Assembly: GCA_018396955.1 (NCBI GenBank)
Contig: JAGTQI010000002.1
Coordinates: 1-64,000 of the forward strand
Origin: Candidatus Bathyarchaeota archaeon
GTDB taxonomy: Archaea > Thermoproteota > Bathyarchaeia > Bathyarchaeales > Bathycorpusculaceae
DNA: 64,000 nt
Reading direction: 5' to 3'
Position 1 is the stretch's first letter. Every line of letters begins with the position of its first letter. Positions 17,411 to 27,502 of this stretch are shown here, piece by piece. Position numbers and translations under genes: made by a program. The notes under the pieces were generated by a model. It did not search any database. It had not been told where the DNA came from and saw only the letters and a program-made list of their open reading frames with translations.

Positions 17411-20086
17411 TTACATGAAGCGTTCCAGTTTCGTTAAGCCTATTATTTCGTCGAAGCCCAAGCCTAACGCGTCTAAAACTTGGTCGAATGTTGATTGCAG
17501 ATAAGCCACATACTTATCCACGTCTATCTCGTTTTTTGTTGCCAGTTCCACCGGTTTTACATGGGGTTCATTTACCACTTTTACAAAGCTTATTAGGTCT
17601 CCGGCTTTCAGTTCCATTCCGCTTTCCTTTAGGATTTTTGCGGCTTTAACGTGCTGCGGTGTTGTCTTTGTGTAGCGCTCTGGTTCCTCGCCTAACACAA
17701 CGTTGAAGGCTAGTTCGTTTAGGCTTTCCCATTCGCGCCTCTTAAGGCGGATGTAGCAGTCGCGTATTGTTTGGATAATGTCTTTTTTGGCTGCTTCAAA
17801 GTCTGCTGGTGTTTTAACCATGGCTAGGCGTTCTTTCATTTTGTCAAAGGCCTTTTTGATGAACATGGGAATGTGGCGCTTCTTGCCTGTCAATCCCTTA
17901 ACGTCAACACTTCCGTCTTCCAGAACGCCTAGATAGTTCTTTTTGCGGGAGCTGAAGACTGCGTAGCGGTAAATCTTGTCCACGTCCAAGCCCATTTTCA
18001 GCTCCCGTTCAGTCCATACTTCGAGTTCGTGTATCTGCTCTTTTGATGGGTTTTTTAGGAAGACGCTGTCCGTGTCTCCGTAAAGAACTTGAATTTTAAG
18101 TTCTTCAGCCCTCTTAATTATCTGGGTTATGGCGTGTCTCCCTATGGCCGCTGTTGCTTCTGCTACTGGTGGGCAGTAGAGGTCAAAGGTTTCTGCCCCA
18201 AAAACGCCATAGCTGGCGTTTAAAATGACTTTTAATGCGCCTTGAATAATATTGTACCAGCTTCTAACATCTGGCGGCAAGGCTTTGTCCTTTGATTTCG
18301 GCTTGTACCATTGGACACGCAAGTCCCTAAGAGAGCCTATTAAGAGGCTTTCTAGGGCACGCTTTTTCCGGCAGACCCAGTGGGGCGTGTCTGGCACAAG
18401 GTTTGTTTGGCATTCCGTATGCCGGCACAAGATGGACTGGTAGCCTAGGTTCCAAACTTTAATTATTGATGGGTATAGACTTGGGAAGTCCATGACGGCG
18501 ACGTTGAAGTGGACGCCTGGCACTGGTTCGACGACTATGGCGCCCTTGTACTTTTTACCTTTTATTATGGCTTTTGTAGCTGTCTTTCCCTTTAGGGCTA
18601 GTATGTCTTCAGCATTTGGTATCAGCATGTTTTTTCTGCGGTGCTCACGGTGCATGAAGTTCCTTATCCAGCGGGAAACTCCTTGCCGGCTTACATCCTC
18701 CATCGGCATGCTGCTTATCCTAGATAAAAGGAGGATTAGCTTCAAGACTAGTTCATCTTCGAAACTTGTGAGTTTGTAGGTGATTTCAGCATCTCTAAAG
18801 CAGTATTTTGCGAGTTCTGTGTAAGTTAATTCGCCTATGCCCTTTTCCAGCGTTATTTTGTCTAAGCCAACGAGTGCCTTGCCGACATCGCCTAATGTCA
18901 CGTCTCGGTAGCGGTTGTTAAAGGCGTAAATTTGTATGGAGCGGTTGAAGAAGAACTTGTAGAGGTCTATGTGCACTCCATACTTTAGGAGGCAAACCCT
19001 CTTGCCAACCTCTATTGGAATTTCATCCCTTTTAAAACCGTGGTTTTCCGCTCTGTGCGCCAAATACCGTAGGTCGAAGTCGTCGCCGTTAAAGGTTATC
19101 ACAAAAGGGTAGTCCCACAAAACCTCAAAAACAGCCCTTATAAGCTTCTCTTCAGAGTCAAAATATTCTATTTGTACGTTTGCAGGTAAACGTTCTGAGC
19201 CCTCGCGGACACCTTCCCTTTTTAGGAGGAGAACTCGCTTTTGTCCGTCTGAACTGTATAGGGAGACGCATACTATTGGGTAGGCTGCCTCACGCGGGTC
19301 TGGCATCCGTGTTGGTATGGGTGAGTAAACTTCAATGTCCATGGCGACATAGCGGAACTTTGGGGCTGGATATTCAAGGAGCCTAGCCCACTGTTCAATG
19401 TATTGGAGCTCTTCAGCGTCAGCCTCCTTAAAAATGCTAACGATTTGCTGAACCATTTTCTCCACTACTTCTAAGCGTTTTGGCACAAGATTGCCATCCT
19501 TAACCTCGTAAACCATGCCGGGCAAAAGTCCACGATCATAAATGTAGGATTGGTAATATTTTATCTTGGACTCCCAAACCTTAATGGATTCGGCGGAGAC
19601 TGGGACATCTGCAATCTTTGGAAAGTCTTCTGGAATAATGTCTCTTATGCAACCTCTTGGGCGTCCCCCAACAGCCAAAGGGTCCTTAGCCACAATTTTT
19701 GTCAATTTGACCGGCTTATCCAAGAGGGGGTCAAACTTCTCCTCAATTTCGAAGTGGTCAAAGCCCGGATGCTTCACCAAACGGTCAATTTTTTCAAGCT
19801 CGAGGGGCGAGAGGTTCGTGTAGCAATAGGGCTTATGCCCCGTATTATCATACCAGAAGTAGATTCGCCCAGAATTTGGCTCGTAAAGCTTGATTAGGGC
19901 TTTTCCAGCTTTGCCATCATAAGTGGCTGAAACAAAGTATGATGGTGGAAGGTTTAGTGCTGTCAGCTGGAAACCCCGCTGTTTTCGCTCTTTTTCTAAG
20001 GATTCTGTGAAGGGTAGGGCTTCCTCTCTGGCTTCTTGTGGCTTAGCCACAAACATTGAAAACTCGTCTAAGCGTCTCTGAGCCAT
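17411..20086 (-). CDS. DNA polymerase family B
   Basis: ExoI VAMDIEVYSP, MDFPSLYPSIIKVWNLG, KVILNASYGVFG, YGDTDSVF. Confidence 0.96.
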   Translation of the reverse strand: MAQRRLDEFSMFVAKPQEAREEALPFTESLEKERKQRGFQLTALNLPPSYFVSATYDGKAGKALIKLYEPNSGRIYFWYDNTGHKPYCYTNLSPLELEKIDRLVKHPGFDHFEIEEKFDPLLDKPVKLTKIVAKDPLAVGGRPRGCIRDIIPEDFPKIADVPVSAESIKVWESKIKYYQSYIYDRGLLPGMVYEVKDGNLVPKRLEVVEKMVQQIVSIFKEADAEELQYIEQWARLLEYPAPKFRYVAMDIEVYSPIPTRMPDPREAAYPIVCVSLYSSDGQKRVLLLKREGVREGSERLPANVQIEYFDSEEKLIRAVFEVLWDYPFVITFNGDDFDLRYLAHRAENHGFKRDEIPIEVGKRVCLLKYGVHIDLYKFFFNRSIQIYAFNNRYRDVTLGDVGKALVGLDKITLEKGIGELTYTELAKYCFRDAEITYKLTSFEDELVLKLILLLSRISSMPMEDVSRQGVSRWIRNFMHREHRRKNMLIPNAEDILALKGKTATKAIIKGKKYKGAIVVEPVPGVHFNVAVMDFPSLYPSIIKVWNLGYQSILCRHTECQTNLVPDTPHWVCRKKRALESLLIGSLRDLRVQWYKPKSKDKALPPDVRSWYNIIQGALKVILNASYGVFGAETFDLYCPPVAEATAAIGRHAITQIIKRAEELKIQVLYGDTDSVFLKNPSKEQIHELEVWTERELKMGLDVDKIYRYAVFSSRKKNYLGVLEDGSVDVKGLTGKKRHIPMFIKKAFDKMKERLAMVKTPADFEAAKKDIIQTIRDCYIRLKRREWESLNELAFNVVLGEEPERYTKTTPQHVKAAKILKESGMELKAGDLISFVKVVNEPHVKPVELATKNEIDVDKYVAYLQSTFDQVLDALGLGFDEIIGLTKLERFM

Positions 20087-20309
20087 AACCGCTCTTAACC
20101 TAAACTAAATATCACCAGCAACAGACTAAAAACCTTACTAGACGGGAACTTGCGAATTTCAATAACCATTAACCATTTTAACCATAAAATCAGCGAGTAC
20201 TACTGTTCCATTTATCCTTTGTTCTGTTGGAAAATGTCCGCATTATCCTTTATAGAAAATTTTAATCCTAAAAGTGCTTTTCTATTGCTGTTTAGCCTGG
20301 TGGAAAGGA

Positions 20310-21662
20310 ATGCTTAGAGAGGCTTGGTCTCTGGCTATTGAGGCTTTAAGCTGGATGGAGAAGGAACAAATAAGCGAGCGTTTAGCTATAGCAAGGACAG
20401 CCAAACAGCTGGAGATAAGCGATATTGACGCTTTACGCTTCGCTCATGGTCTTATCTGTGAAACCGTCAGGCGCCGCAACCTCATAGACCGCTTCATAAA
20501 CGAGGTTTTGAAGCCCAATTCCATAAGCGAGTTCACTTTGGGCGTCCAATCTTTTTTAAGGCTTTATGTTTATCAGACAAGGGTTGCCAAAAACTGGGCT
20601 AAATTTGATGTTGAAGAGGCGAAAAACATCGTGAGGCTTGCCCGTTCAATTTTGGGCTGGAGAACACTTCAAAGCATTGAGCCCTTTCTAGGCTTGCTCT
20701 TAACAGAAAACCCAAAAAACCTTCTAAAAAATGTGGGGGACGATGAAAGGGTTGGACTTTTAACTTTTCACCCCACATGGTTTGTGCGTTACTGCATCAA
20801 GCTTTTCGGAAGAAAAGAAGCAATAACAATGCTGGAGGCAAACTTGAAGACGCCTCCAACCTATATTAGGCTCAACACGTTGAAAGGCAACGAAAATGAG
20901 ATTTTGGCGAGACTAGTCGAAGAAAAAATAAGAGTTGAAAAGGTTGAGGGGTTACGCTACGCCTACAAAGTTTTAGGCACCAAAACCCCATTAACGAGGA
21001 CAAAAAGCTTCGGTGAAGGCTTATTCTACATTCAGGATAAGGCTAGCTGTTATGCGGCTGAAGTGGCAAACCCACATCCGGGAACGGTGCTTTTAGACGT
21101 TTGTGCAGCTCCAGGTGCCAAAACCAGCTATTTAGCTCAGCTTATGCAGAACCGTGGCGCAATCTATTCAATAGACTTTTCGAGGCGAAGGATGAGTGTT
21201 TGGAAAAGCGAAATATTAAGGATGGGTGTGGAAATCGCCGAGCCAATAGTTGCTGATGCATGTAACCCGCTGCCACTCTCTATACAGGCTGACATGGTGG
21301 TTTTAGACCCCCCCTGCACAAGTACCGGAGCCTTCGCAAAGATTCCATCAGCCAAGTGGAGGCTAACACAGCGCTCTGTTGAGAAGATGGCTGAAATCCA
21401 ATGGCAAATGCTGGAAAACTGCACTGAAAAAGTCAAGAAAGGCGGTACACTAATCTATTCTACATGCAGTATAACAGTCGAAGAAAACGAAATGCTAATT
21501 GAAAGATTTTTGAAGTGGCATCCGGAGTTTTCGCTGGCTGAAATAACCCCAAAAATCGGGCTTCCCGGGTTAAGAGGCTTGGAAAAATGTCAGAGGCTTT
21601 ACCCACATATCCACGAGTGCAACGGTTTCTTCATAGCAAAACTGTTAAGGGACAAAACATAA
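20310..21662 (+). CDS. NOL1/NOP2/Sun (RsmB-like) RNA m5C methyltransferase with NusB-like N-terminal domain
   Basis: LLDVCAAPGAKTSYLAQLM, VVLDPPCTSTGAFAKIP, IYSTCSITVEENE; helical NusB-like N-terminus. Track ORF begins at 20274; MLREAW at 20310 preferred. Confidence 0.92.
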   Translation: MLREAWSLAIEALSWMEKEQISERLAIARTAKQLEISDIDALRFAHGLICETVRRRNLIDRFINEVLKPNSISEFTLGVQSFLRLYVYQTRVAKNWAKFDVEEAKNIVRLARSILGWRTLQSIEPFLGLLLTENPKNLLKNVGDDERVGLLTFHPTWFVRYCIKLFGRKEAITMLEANLKTPPTYIRLNTLKGNENEILARLVEEKIRVEKVEGLRYAYKVLGTKTPLTRTKSFGEGLFYIQDKASCYAAEVANPHPGTVLLDVCAAPGAKTSYLAQLMQNRGAIYSIDFSRRRMSVWKSEILRMGVEIAEPIVADACNPLPLSIQADMVVLDPPCTSTGAFAKIPSAKWRLTQRSVEKMAEIQWQMLENCTEKVKKGGTLIYSTCSITVEENEMLIERFLKWHPEFSLAEITPKIGLPGLRGLEKCQRLYPHIHECNGFFIAKLLRDKT

Positions 21663-21700
21663 CAATTATTTAAGGTGGCTTTGATTTAAAAGGGTGGAAA

Positions 21701-21980
21701 TTGACTGGGAGAATTGTAGAGGTTGAAGTGAATGCTCAGCAGGACACCGTGTTGAAGAGGAATTCGACTTAACACTTTACTCTGAAGAAGAAGGCAAAAG
21801 CCTAGAGCTCCCAACATTTGCAGTTTCTTCTATGGCGCTATTTTCCCGTATCTGGTGGCTTTGCAGTTTGGCAGAGCCTTCCCATGTGAAGAAAACAGAG
21901 ACATTTTCACTTCGGACTGCCCATACCGTCAAAAAGTTATGATTGAAATCAAAAGAGCTGAAAATGAAAAAAGAGTCTAA
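21701..21980 (+). pseudogene. TIGR04076-like small protein, frameshifted
   Basis: LTGRIVEVEV / ECSAGHRVEEEFDLTLYSEEEGKSLELPTF / CSFFYGAIFPYLVALQFGRAFPCEENRDIFTSDCPYRQKVMIEIKRAENEKRV* in successive frames. Confidence 0.7.
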
Positions 21981-22885
21981 CTCATTCTCGCCTTTTCTAT
22001 GCTACATAATACTTCAAAAATCACCTTAGCAGCATGAATAGCTGATAGTCCAGTGTCGTAGTTTGGCGCAATCTCAACCACGTCAAAACCGATAATGCGT
22101 CTGTCGCAAACACTGCATAATATGTCCAGCAAAGTGTGACTTTCAAGACCATCTGGTTCTGGATTTTGCACTGCTGGGGCATACGCGGGGTCTAGAACAT
22201 CCATATCCACAGAAACATAAACGCTTTTTACATCGGCGAGTTTTTGTTTCAAAAGCTTCAGCGCTTGCCCCGCCCCATCATTTATAATTTGTTGGGTTGT
22301 TATGAACTCTATTCCGGCTTTCTTTGCATAGTCAAGCTCTTCTTTGCAGACAGCCCTTGTGCCAACTTCCAAAATTTTAGTTAGCTTCAATTGTTCATTG
22401 AGCCTCCGCATAAAAGTTGCGTGAGAAACCTTCAAACCCATAAACTCATCCCGCAAATCAAGGTGGGCATCAAAACTCAATACAGCCGTCTTAGAAGCTT
22501 TGTTGCCGAAACCCTTCAAAACACCCAGTGTAACGGTGTGCTCCCCGCCAATAGTGACAGGTATTTTTCCAGCTTCCAATATTTCTTTGATTACTTTTGC
22601 AAGTCTTTCAAGGGTTTGCTCTGTGTCTGTGGAAATGTGCAAGTCGCCTAAATCATGGATCCGCAAATTTTCAACATCTATACAACTGCGGAAACTGTAG
22701 GTTTCAATGTTTAGGGAAGCCTCCCTTATGGCATATGGTCCAAACCTAGCTCCAGTTCGATAGGTGCTTGTAACGTCGAAGGGCACGCCCAAAACCACAT
22801 AGTCAGCTTCCTCAAAAGTTTTTTGAAAACCGCTGAAAACTGTGGAGTGCGAAACATAAAGGCTGCGGTGACTCATCCTCTGCAT
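21977..22885 (-). CDS. speB: Agmatinase (ureohydrolase family)
   Basis: IGGEHTVTLG, SFDAHLDLRDE, SVDMDVLDPAYAPAVQNPEPDGL, GFDVVEIAPNYD. Confidence 0.94.
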   Translation of the reverse strand: MQRMSHRSLYVSHSTVFSGFQKTFEEADYVVLGVPFDVTSTYRTGARFGPYAIREASLNIETYSFRSCIDVENLRIHDLGDLHISTDTEQTLERLAKVIKEILEAGKIPVTIGGEHTVTLGVLKGFGNKASKTAVLSFDAHLDLRDEFMGLKVSHATFMRRLNEQLKLTKILEVGTRAVCKEELDYAKKAGIEFITTQQIINDGAGQALKLLKQKLADVKSVYVSVDMDVLDPAYAPAVQNPEPDGLESHTLLDILCSVCDRRIIGFDVVEIAPNYDTGLSAIHAAKVIFEVLCSIEKARMS

Positions 22886-22918
22886 CCCCTTATGAGCCGA
22901 ATGGCTAAAAAGTTTAGT

Positions 22919-24410
22919 TTATGAAGTTCTAAACTCTTTCGCTCCACAATTAATAATTGAGGCCGCTTTGACGTGGCTCAAATGACTGCAAGAGACTTGT
23001 TGTGGTGAATAATTGGAGGCAGTGGCACCGCGCTTCCTTTTTCTAACGTAATAGGTTGTTGAAGCCAGAACAGTGAATATGGCTAGGATTATTATCAGCC
23101 AATGCGGTGGGAATCCCTCAGCGCTTGGAGTAACACCTTCCTCGTCAGATACAGCCTTGACAATATAACAGTCTTGCAGAGTTTCCAGCCTTGTCAAAGC
23201 ATTCCACAGAAAAGGTTATTATGGCATCTTCGATGCCCTAAATTCATTTTTGATTTCGCTTCCGTTTTCCACGGAAAACCACATAGGTTTGGCCTTTTAT
23301 GACTCCCAGACATAGGTCTCTTCGCCTATTTCAGCTCCATCCTATCAAAGTTTGCGTCTTCAGCGTGAAGCCTAACAATCACCATGCCCGCAGAAAACTT
23401 CCGTTAAACGGCGACTAGATTTCAGCCTTTGGCAACGTATTGTCAACCGTTATAGCAACTTTGTGTTTGGCTTTGTTTCCAGCCTCGTCAACGGCTTCAA
23501 GCGTCAAAACGTGAAGCCCATCATCTAGTGCTGCAGTGTCAAATTGCTGAGTGCATTGCCCCCATCACGTTCCATTAGCCTAGAAGTTTTCATCGATCGT
23601 AAGCTTGGCACTTAACAGGTTGTCGTCTTGTACATTAACCGAGACGCCCAGGCTTCCGGCGACATAGCTTCCATTATTTGATGTCAAAATTGCGGCTACC
23701 GGCGGATATCGGTCGTCAACTGTGTATAAGTAAATGTCTATAGCTATGTGTTTCCGGCATCGTCAACCGCGGAAACACGATAATTTACTGTTGTTCCATA
23801 TGGGAGTACTGATATCTCCGCAATATATAGTGTGCCGTTGAAATCCATTCTTTCAACATTCCAATCCTGTTCCATTATTGTAAGATAGCAAAAGCTCTTT
23901 TACGCCGCTGGCAAATGGGGCCCCATTGCATTCGCAATTATTAAAGCGGTTTCGTTGTAGTTGGGTTGGCTGGAACCCGCTCAATATAGGTTATGACTAG
24001 TGGGTGGAAGTCGCCGACTATATATGTGTACTCTTTTGAGCAGGCCTTTGTTTCCAGCCTTGTCACAGCGCGGACCACATAGGTGACCGCGGAGTTATAG
24101 CGTTTTGGCGGGATTTCTGCAAAATACAGATTGCCAGTTCTATTCATCTTTAGCCTAACAACTTCTTGGTTGTCGATTCTATAGTATAGGGTTGCGTTGG
24201 CTACTCCGCTTTTGGAATCTGTTATGTATGCCAAAACAAGCACGCTGTCCTCGTATTTGGGCTTTGTTGGGTACTGGAAACAGAATGAATCTTTTTAGGG
24301 GTTCAAGTCTCTGCGGTGGCACGCTTCAACTGTGAAACTTTGGGCAAGGCTTATTGTTAGGACTAAAAAAGGTTAGGGACAGAATTACAGTTGCTCTTCT
24401 TTTTTTGCAT
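22919..24410 (-). pseudogene. Large secreted Ig-like-domain protein with C-terminal TM anchor, multiply frameshifted
   Basis: Signal-like RATVILSLTFLVLTISLAQSF near 24400; intact 100-aa Ig-like block 23941-24243 (DSKSGVANATLYYRIDNQE...TYVVRAVT); C-terminal PHWLIIILAIFTVLASTTYYVRKRKRG at 22919-23197; several frame changes between. Confidence 0.7.
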
Positions 24411-24582
24411 CCCCCCTTTCTCAAAACAAGGCACTACCATTTTATAGGAAAAATGGTTGTTTCGAAAAGGGAAATATCACGGGTTTAAGGGGCAAGACCG
24501 AGGCGAAAACGACAGTTTAAAGCATATGCTTTATTAACCATATTTGTTTCAATTAATGCATTAATTCCAGAAGGCAACCAGC

Positions 24583-24942
24583 ATGGGATTAAAGTCGAAG
24601 CTTAAAATCGAAAACATAGGTTTGCTTTTAGCCGCAGTTTTCTATGCTGCCTCCGGCTCGGCCTGTTTTATTGTATTGGCTACAATGGATTATGAGCTGG
24701 TTCACATAGGCTTGATCGGCATAATAAGCCTAGCCACAGCCTATGGCCTAATTAGGCAGAGGCGCTGGGCTTTATGGAGCGCCTTCGTCCTATTCTTCAC
24801 AAAAACAACTTTTGCCGCATCAATGCTCTACTATACCATGGGTGGCGACATCCTCATCGACACAACCATGATTCTGTACTTAGTCCTAACATGGGTTGCC
24901 ACAATTTATTTGGCTGCTAAGAGAAAGAAACTTCGATCTTAA
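24583..24942 (+). CDS. Four-TM hypothetical membrane protein
   Basis: 119 aa, hydrophobic, convergent with moeA. Confidence 0.65.
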   Translation: MGLKSKLKIENIGLLLAAVFYAASGSACFIVLATMDYELVHIGLIGIISLATAYGLIRQRRWALWSAFVLFFTKTTFAASMLYYTMGGDILIDTTMILYLVLTWVATIYLAAKRKKLRS

Positions 24943-26192
24943 ACTCTGATGTTCTCCAAGTTCTTGAAAAGGTGAACCGTGACCCCCTCGCCCGCATCGA
25001 CGAACTGCTGGTTTTCGGGGATTTCTATAAATCCGTCAGCCCTTAATAGGGTTGTTATGGCTCCGGAAAGCCCAACTGGGACGGGTTCCGCCATGAACCG
25101 TTGGCTTTCGTCTCTTTTTATTTTCACCATAACGAATGTGCGTCTACCCCTTGCTGGAAACATTCGTGTTGACGCAAAAGCCCTAATGGTGGCAGCTTCC
25201 ACCGTTTTTCTTCCAGCCATACACTCTATAATTTGGCGGACAAGCAAATGAAAAATTAACAGCGCAGAGGTTGGGTGTCCGGGAAGAGCGAAAATGGGCT
25301 TGCCCTCTACTATAGCGATAGTTGTTGGCTTTCCGGGTTTTGTGGCTATTCCACAGACAATAACGCCCGGCTTTCCAAGAAAACTGAGAGTTTTTGGAAT
25401 AACGTCTTTCGGTCCAACTGAAACTCCGCCAGAAGTCACGACGATATCTGCTGATGTTAAAGCATGTCTCAATGCTTTTTCAATTTCATTCGGATCGTCT
25501 GGGAAAACCCCCAGATAAACTGGTTTTCCGCCACTTTCCATCACGGCCGTGCTTAGGCTGTAAGCGTTAATGTCATAGATTTTTCCTTGGGCAAGTGGCT
25601 TGCCTGGTTCGGTTATTTCAGCGCCTGTAGATAAAACTGCCACTCTTGGAATTTTGTAAACCTTGACTTTTGAAAGTCCAACCGCTGCTATGGCGCCAAT
25701 TTCTCGTGCACCTAAAATTTGCCCTTGCTTGACAACTGTTTCGCCCCTCTTTATGTCTGCTCCAGCTTTCATAACGTTTTCATCTTTTGCCACCGCAGCA
25801 TAAATGTAAATGTCGCTGTTTTTTCGCTCGGTGTCTTCAGCCATAACAACAGCGTCTGCACCCTCCGGGATTGGCGCGCCAGTCATTATTTCTGCTGCTG
25901 TCCCATGTTCCACCTTTATTTTTGGCATTTCCCCAACGTTTACCACTCCGCAAAGCTTCAGCTTCACTGGTCTATTTTCGTCTGCGCCGAAGGTGTCTTC
26001 GGATTTAACAGCATAGCCGTCTACTGTTGAGCGGTTAAAAGGCGGAATATCTAATGGGGCTACTACATCTTCTGCTAAAACGCGGTTATAAGCCTCCAAA
26101 AGCGAGACTTCCTCTATGCCTAGTGGTTTAACCGCAAAATGCTTTTCAATAGCCTTTTTCGCCTCTTCAAATGTGAATAGCTTCCTAAACAT
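24939..26192 (-). CDS. moeA: Molybdopterin molybdenumtransferase MoeA (copy 1)
   Basis: PLDIPPFNRSTVDGYAVKSEDTFGA, GAPIPEGADAVVMAEDT, LSTGAEI, VVTSGGVSVGPKDVI, ALPGHPTSALL. Confidence 0.95.
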   Translation of the reverse strand: MFRKLFTFEEAKKAIEKHFAVKPLGIEEVSLLEAYNRVLAEDVVAPLDIPPFNRSTVDGYAVKSEDTFGADENRPVKLKLCGVVNVGEMPKIKVEHGTAAEIMTGAPIPEGADAVVMAEDTERKNSDIYIYAAVAKDENVMKAGADIKRGETVVKQGQILGAREIGAIAAVGLSKVKVYKIPRVAVLSTGAEITEPGKPLAQGKIYDINAYSLSTAVMESGGKPVYLGVFPDDPNEIEKALRHALTSADIVVTSGGVSVGPKDVIPKTLSFLGKPGVIVCGIATKPGKPTTIAIVEGKPIFALPGHPTSALLIFHLLVRQIIECMAGRKTVEAATIRAFASTRMFPARGRRTFVMVKIKRDESQRFMAEPVPVGLSGAITTLLRADGFIEIPENQQFVDAGEGVTVHLFKNLENIRV

Positions 26193-27447
26193 TCTCGCTT
26201 AAAACCTCCAACTTGTCAAAAAGGTGAACTTGAACCGTCTCGCCTTCCTCCAGTCCCTCACGGTTTTCTGGCACAACAACATAGCCATTAGCCTTAGTCA
26301 ATGTCGAGATTATGCCGGAACCCCTAGAACTTATGGGCTCAGCGTAAAACTCTCCATTCCTCCGGAAGACACGGACGCGAACAAAGGTTTTTCTCCCAAG
26401 AGCTGTGGATGTCCGCCTCGTAAGCTTTGCCACAACAACGGGTCTAGCTTCATTTTCTATACCCAGCATTTTAAGAATTAGGGGTCTTGCAAAAACCTCA
26501 AACCCAAAAAAGGCTGCCACCGGGTTGCCTGAAAGCACTATTACTGGCTTGCCATCGACAATAGCTAGGGCTGTCGGCATAGCTGGGCGCATGGCAACTC
26601 CGTGAACAATAATGCCCGGCTTGCCAAACTTGTTTATGACTGTTGGAACTAGGTCTGATGCCCCAACGCTTGCTCCGCCAGTGGTTATTATAACATCCGC
26701 CTTCTTCAGTCCTTGCTTGAGCTTTTCTGAAATTTCCTTAACATCGTCTTTGGCTATTCCCAAGTCTAGAGGCTCGGCGCCCACTTCATGGCATAAGGAT
26801 GCCAGCATAACCCTATTCGTCTCATAGATTTGGTCTTTCAGCAGCTTTTCTCCAGCTTCAACAAGCTCGTTTCCAGTTGCTAGAATAGCTACTTTCGGCT
26901 TTTCAAAAACCATCAACTCGCTTTTGCCAAGCGCTGATATCAGGGCTAAATGGTGGGGTTTTAGACGTGTTCCAGCTTTTACTGCAACCTCGCCCTTAGC
27001 TACGTCTTCTCCCCGCTTCGAAACATTTTCACCCGGTGTGACAGCAGCCCAAACCTCTATCTCGCTGTTACCGACGAGTTTAACGTTTTCCAGCATTAAA
27101 ACGGCATCTGAACCCTTTGGAAGGGGGTTTCCAGTCCAAACTTGTTTTGCTTCGCCCTTTTTCACTTCGCTTGTGCTTGTCAGTTTTAGGGTTTTTGGCT
27201 TAAACTGAGAAGCTCCAAAAGTGTCTTCAGCTTTAACGGCATAACCGTCAACCGCAGAACGGTCAAATCTCGGCAAGTCTTCCTCTGCAATGAGGTCTTC
27301 TGCCAAAACGCGGTTAAGAGCACCCCACACTGGAACATTTTCGGTTTTCCAGCGCCCAATTTTTTGACTGCTGAAAAACAATTTTTTCGCTTCCTCGATT
27401 GATGCGAGTTTTTGGAAACCCCTTAACCTGACCAAAACTAAGAGCAC
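26185..27447 (-). CDS. moeA: Molybdopterin molybdenumtransferase MoeA (copy 2)
   Basis: DLPRFDRSAVDGYAVKAEDTFGA, GNPLPKGSDAVLMLENV, LATGNELVEAG, IITTGGASVGASDLV, VLSGNPVAAFF; 8-nt overlap with copy 1. Confidence 0.95.
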   Translation of the reverse strand: MLLVLVRLRGFQKLASIEEAKKLFFSSQKIGRWKTENVPVWGALNRVLAEDLIAEEDLPRFDRSAVDGYAVKAEDTFGASQFKPKTLKLTSTSEVKKGEAKQVWTGNPLPKGSDAVLMLENVKLVGNSEIEVWAAVTPGENVSKRGEDVAKGEVAVKAGTRLKPHHLALISALGKSELMVFEKPKVAILATGNELVEAGEKLLKDQIYETNRVMLASLCHEVGAEPLDLGIAKDDVKEISEKLKQGLKKADVIITTGGASVGASDLVPTVINKFGKPGIIVHGVAMRPAMPTALAIVDGKPVIVLSGNPVAAFFGFEVFARPLILKMLGIENEARPVVVAKLTRRTSTALGRKTFVRVRVFRRNGEFYAEPISSRGSGIISTLTKANGYVVVPENREGLEEGETVQVHLFDKLEVLSENV

Positions 27448-27502
27448 CCATAAACAGCATAACGACTTTATAGAAAAAGGTATCGCACAAAAGTTCCAGC
27501 TT

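Noticed and set aside
24285-24325. tRNA-like T-arm (aggggttcaagtctct) on the plus strand
   Set aside because: No matching acceptor, D-arm or anticodon arm around it, weak T stem with wobbles; lies within the decayed Ig-like gene.
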